Part shown: piece after piece, positions 24,338-25,156 of the stretch | Position numbering within the stretch: the stretch's first letter is position 1 | Layout of the letters: the number at the start of each line of letters is the position of its first letter | NCBI GenBank assembly: GCA_963660915.1 | Contig: CAVLAO010000025.1 | Span: 1-25,156 of the forward strand | DNA length: 25,156 bases | Reading direction: 5' to 3' | Source: UMGS1766 sp963660915 | GTDB lineage: Bacteria > Bacillota > Clostridia > Oscillospirales > Oscillospiraceae | Notes under the pieces: generated by a model | Database searches by the model: none | Seen by the model: only the letters and a program-made list of their open reading frames with translations | Told to the model about the DNA's origin: nothing | Position numbers and translations under genes: made by a program

Positions 24338-24409
24338 AATATGTGATTCAACTCCAATCCTGATCCGTTTGTACTGCGGCAAGGTTATACAACGAATAAA
24401 AGGGAAATT

Positions 24410-24874
24410 TCATCCCTTTTTGTGCGTGGAAAAATACTCTCGCAAAACGGCCAGGCTTTCCTCGCGCAGAACTCCGCCGGTAACACTTGGTTTCCAGAAT
24501 GAGTTTTCGAATACCATTCTGGAACAATTGCAGCCGCGATTACCAAGCAATTGTTCCAGCTCATCGTTGCTGGCACCATAAACCAGGCGTCCAAGCTTGA
24601 CCCAAACAAGGGCACCGCTGCACATGAAGCAGGGCTCACAGCTGGAATACAGTGTGTAATCTTCTAAGCTTGTAATGCCGGTCTCTGCGCAGAAACGACG
24701 AATCAGTCCGGCCTCACCGTGAAAAGTGGGGTCGTGAGAGGTGTAAATTTGATTCTCGTTGGTGTATACAATGGCATTATCTTTTACAAGGACGGCTCCG
24801 AATGGTTCGTTGCCGTGCGCCACAGCGGAGGCAGACAGGGCAATTGCCTGCTGCATAAACGATTTATCGTTCAT
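24410..24874 (-). CDS. Zinc-dependent nucleoside/guanine deaminase-like protein
   Basis: 154 residues of the cytidine/deoxycytidylate deaminase superfamily. Zinc ligands are His52, in HGE with catalytic Glu54, and Cys82/Cys85 in SSCEPCFMC. The motif AVAHGNEPFGAVLV at 17-30 is typical of guanine-deaminase-like and TadA-like members. The C-terminal half lacks clear TadA features, so a free base or nucleoside (guanine, or a related purine) is more likely than tRNA. A good ribosome binding site (AGAGAAGAGG) precedes ATG 24874. The gene lies 72 bases upstream of the sensor gene on the same strand and may share its transcript. Confidence 0.88.
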   Translation of the reverse strand: MNDKSFMQQAIALSASAVAHGNEPFGAVLVKDNAIVYTNENQIYTSHDPTFHGEAGLIRRFCAETGITSLEDYTLYSSCEPCFMCSGALVWVKLGRLVYGASNDELEQLLGNRGCNCSRMVFENSFWKPSVTGGVLREESLAVLREYFSTHKKG

Positions 24875-24931
24875 TCTATTCCTCTTCTCTCTAAAGTGTT
24901 CAATTTATTAATAGTTTCCCAATACGCCGGA

Positions 24932-25156
24932 CTATAGCGGTCCGACGGTGGGATTAGCATTTTTCCGCGGACGACCGCGCGGACGTTTCGGTTTCAAGTT
25001 TTCCGGATCCTTCGGCTTTGGCTTTCGGCCACGTTTTTTCGGCTCCGGCTTCGGTACCGGCTTAGATAAGCCAAGTGCCTCCAACTCTTCAAAAACAGTC
25101 TGAAGAGTATGAACCCAACAGCCATCATCCGTTGCCGGTTCTGCCGGTGCATCGGT
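24932..25156 (-). CDS. C-terminal fragment with AT-hook-like motifs, unknown function
   Basis: The frame enters from the right edge and ends at TAG (24934-24932), giving the last 74 residues. After a short acidic/helical part (VHTLQTVFEELEALGL), the tail is rich in Lys, Arg and Pro. It holds two AT-hook-like cores, KKRGRKPKPK and KRPRGRPRKN; the GRP core of the second is canonical for minor-groove binding at AT-rich DNA. This suggests a DNA-associated protein, but the main domain is outside the window. It ends 57 bases before the deaminase start, on the same strand. Confidence 0.75.
   Translation of the reverse strand, partial: TDAPAEPATDDGCWVHTLQTVFEELEALGLSKPVPKPEPKKRGRKPKPKDPENLKPKRPRGRPRKNANPTVGPL

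Noticed and set aside
24338..24382. TTG start extending the PocR sensor by 15 residues.
   Set aside because: No ribosome binding site precedes it, and the PocR domain is complete without it. The ATG at 24337 is only moderately supported, so this stays possible.
1..25156. Search by eye for CRISPR arrays, transposases, integrases, tRNA and rRNA genes.
   Set aside because: No regularly spaced repeats, recombinase motifs or structural RNA sequences were recognised; a short tRNA could still be missed by eye, but intergenic spaces leave little room.

Overview
The window reads as chromosomal DNA of a low-to-mid GC Gram-positive anaerobe, most likely a gut-type member of the Clostridia. The inference rests on strong AGGAGG-like ribosome binding sites, sigma-A-type promoters, many intrinsic terminators, a glycine riboswitch, an acyl-ACP thioesterase, an OYE/FadH-type iron-sulfur flavoenzyme and a DUF401 permease. 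No species can be named from sequence alone. I saw no rRNA, tRNA, CRISPR array or transposase gene, so this is not an obvious mobile island.

Layout. (1) 1-1790, + strand: the end of a GGDEF protein, a LOG-type phosphoribohydrolase, a maltose/galactoside-type acetyltransferase and a small membrane protein, closed by a strong convergent terminator. (2) 1801-3520, - strand: an AGCS sodium/amino-acid symporter preceded by a terminator hairpin, a glycine aptamer and a consensus promoter. (3) 3693-5320: a monocistronic IMP dehydrogenase strikingly like the Tritrichomonas foetus enzyme. (4) 5346-9254: a zinc-ribbon protein, an acyl-ACP thioesterase and a PcrA/UvrD helicase. (5) 9319-15489: a compact glycan operon with ABC permease, ABC ATPase, tandem-domain GT2, undecaprenyl-phosphate sugar phosphotransferase and GT-B glycosyltransferase. 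Both exporter subunits carry extra beta-rich domains. (6) 15512-20455: a DUF401 permease diverging from an FMN/FAD/4Fe-4S enoate-reductase-like enzyme that is followed by an L-cysteine desulfidase-family lyase. (7) 20483-24874, - strand: an MFS transporter, an AraC-type regulator with receiver domain, a PocR-domain sensor and a purine-type deaminase. (8) The right edge holds the tail of a protein with AT-hook-like motifs.

How the parts may work together. The glycan operon can charge a lipid carrier, extend it and export it by an ABC route. Regions 6 and 7 look like one catabolic neighbourhood: two transporters, a lyase, a reductase and a ligand-sensing regulator pair. The most unusual point is that this pair appears degenerate on both sides: the sensor lacks the phospho-accepting His and recognisable ATP-binding boxes, and the receiver has Glu in place of the phospho-accepting Asp. 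It may therefore signal by direct protein contact rather than phosphotransfer.
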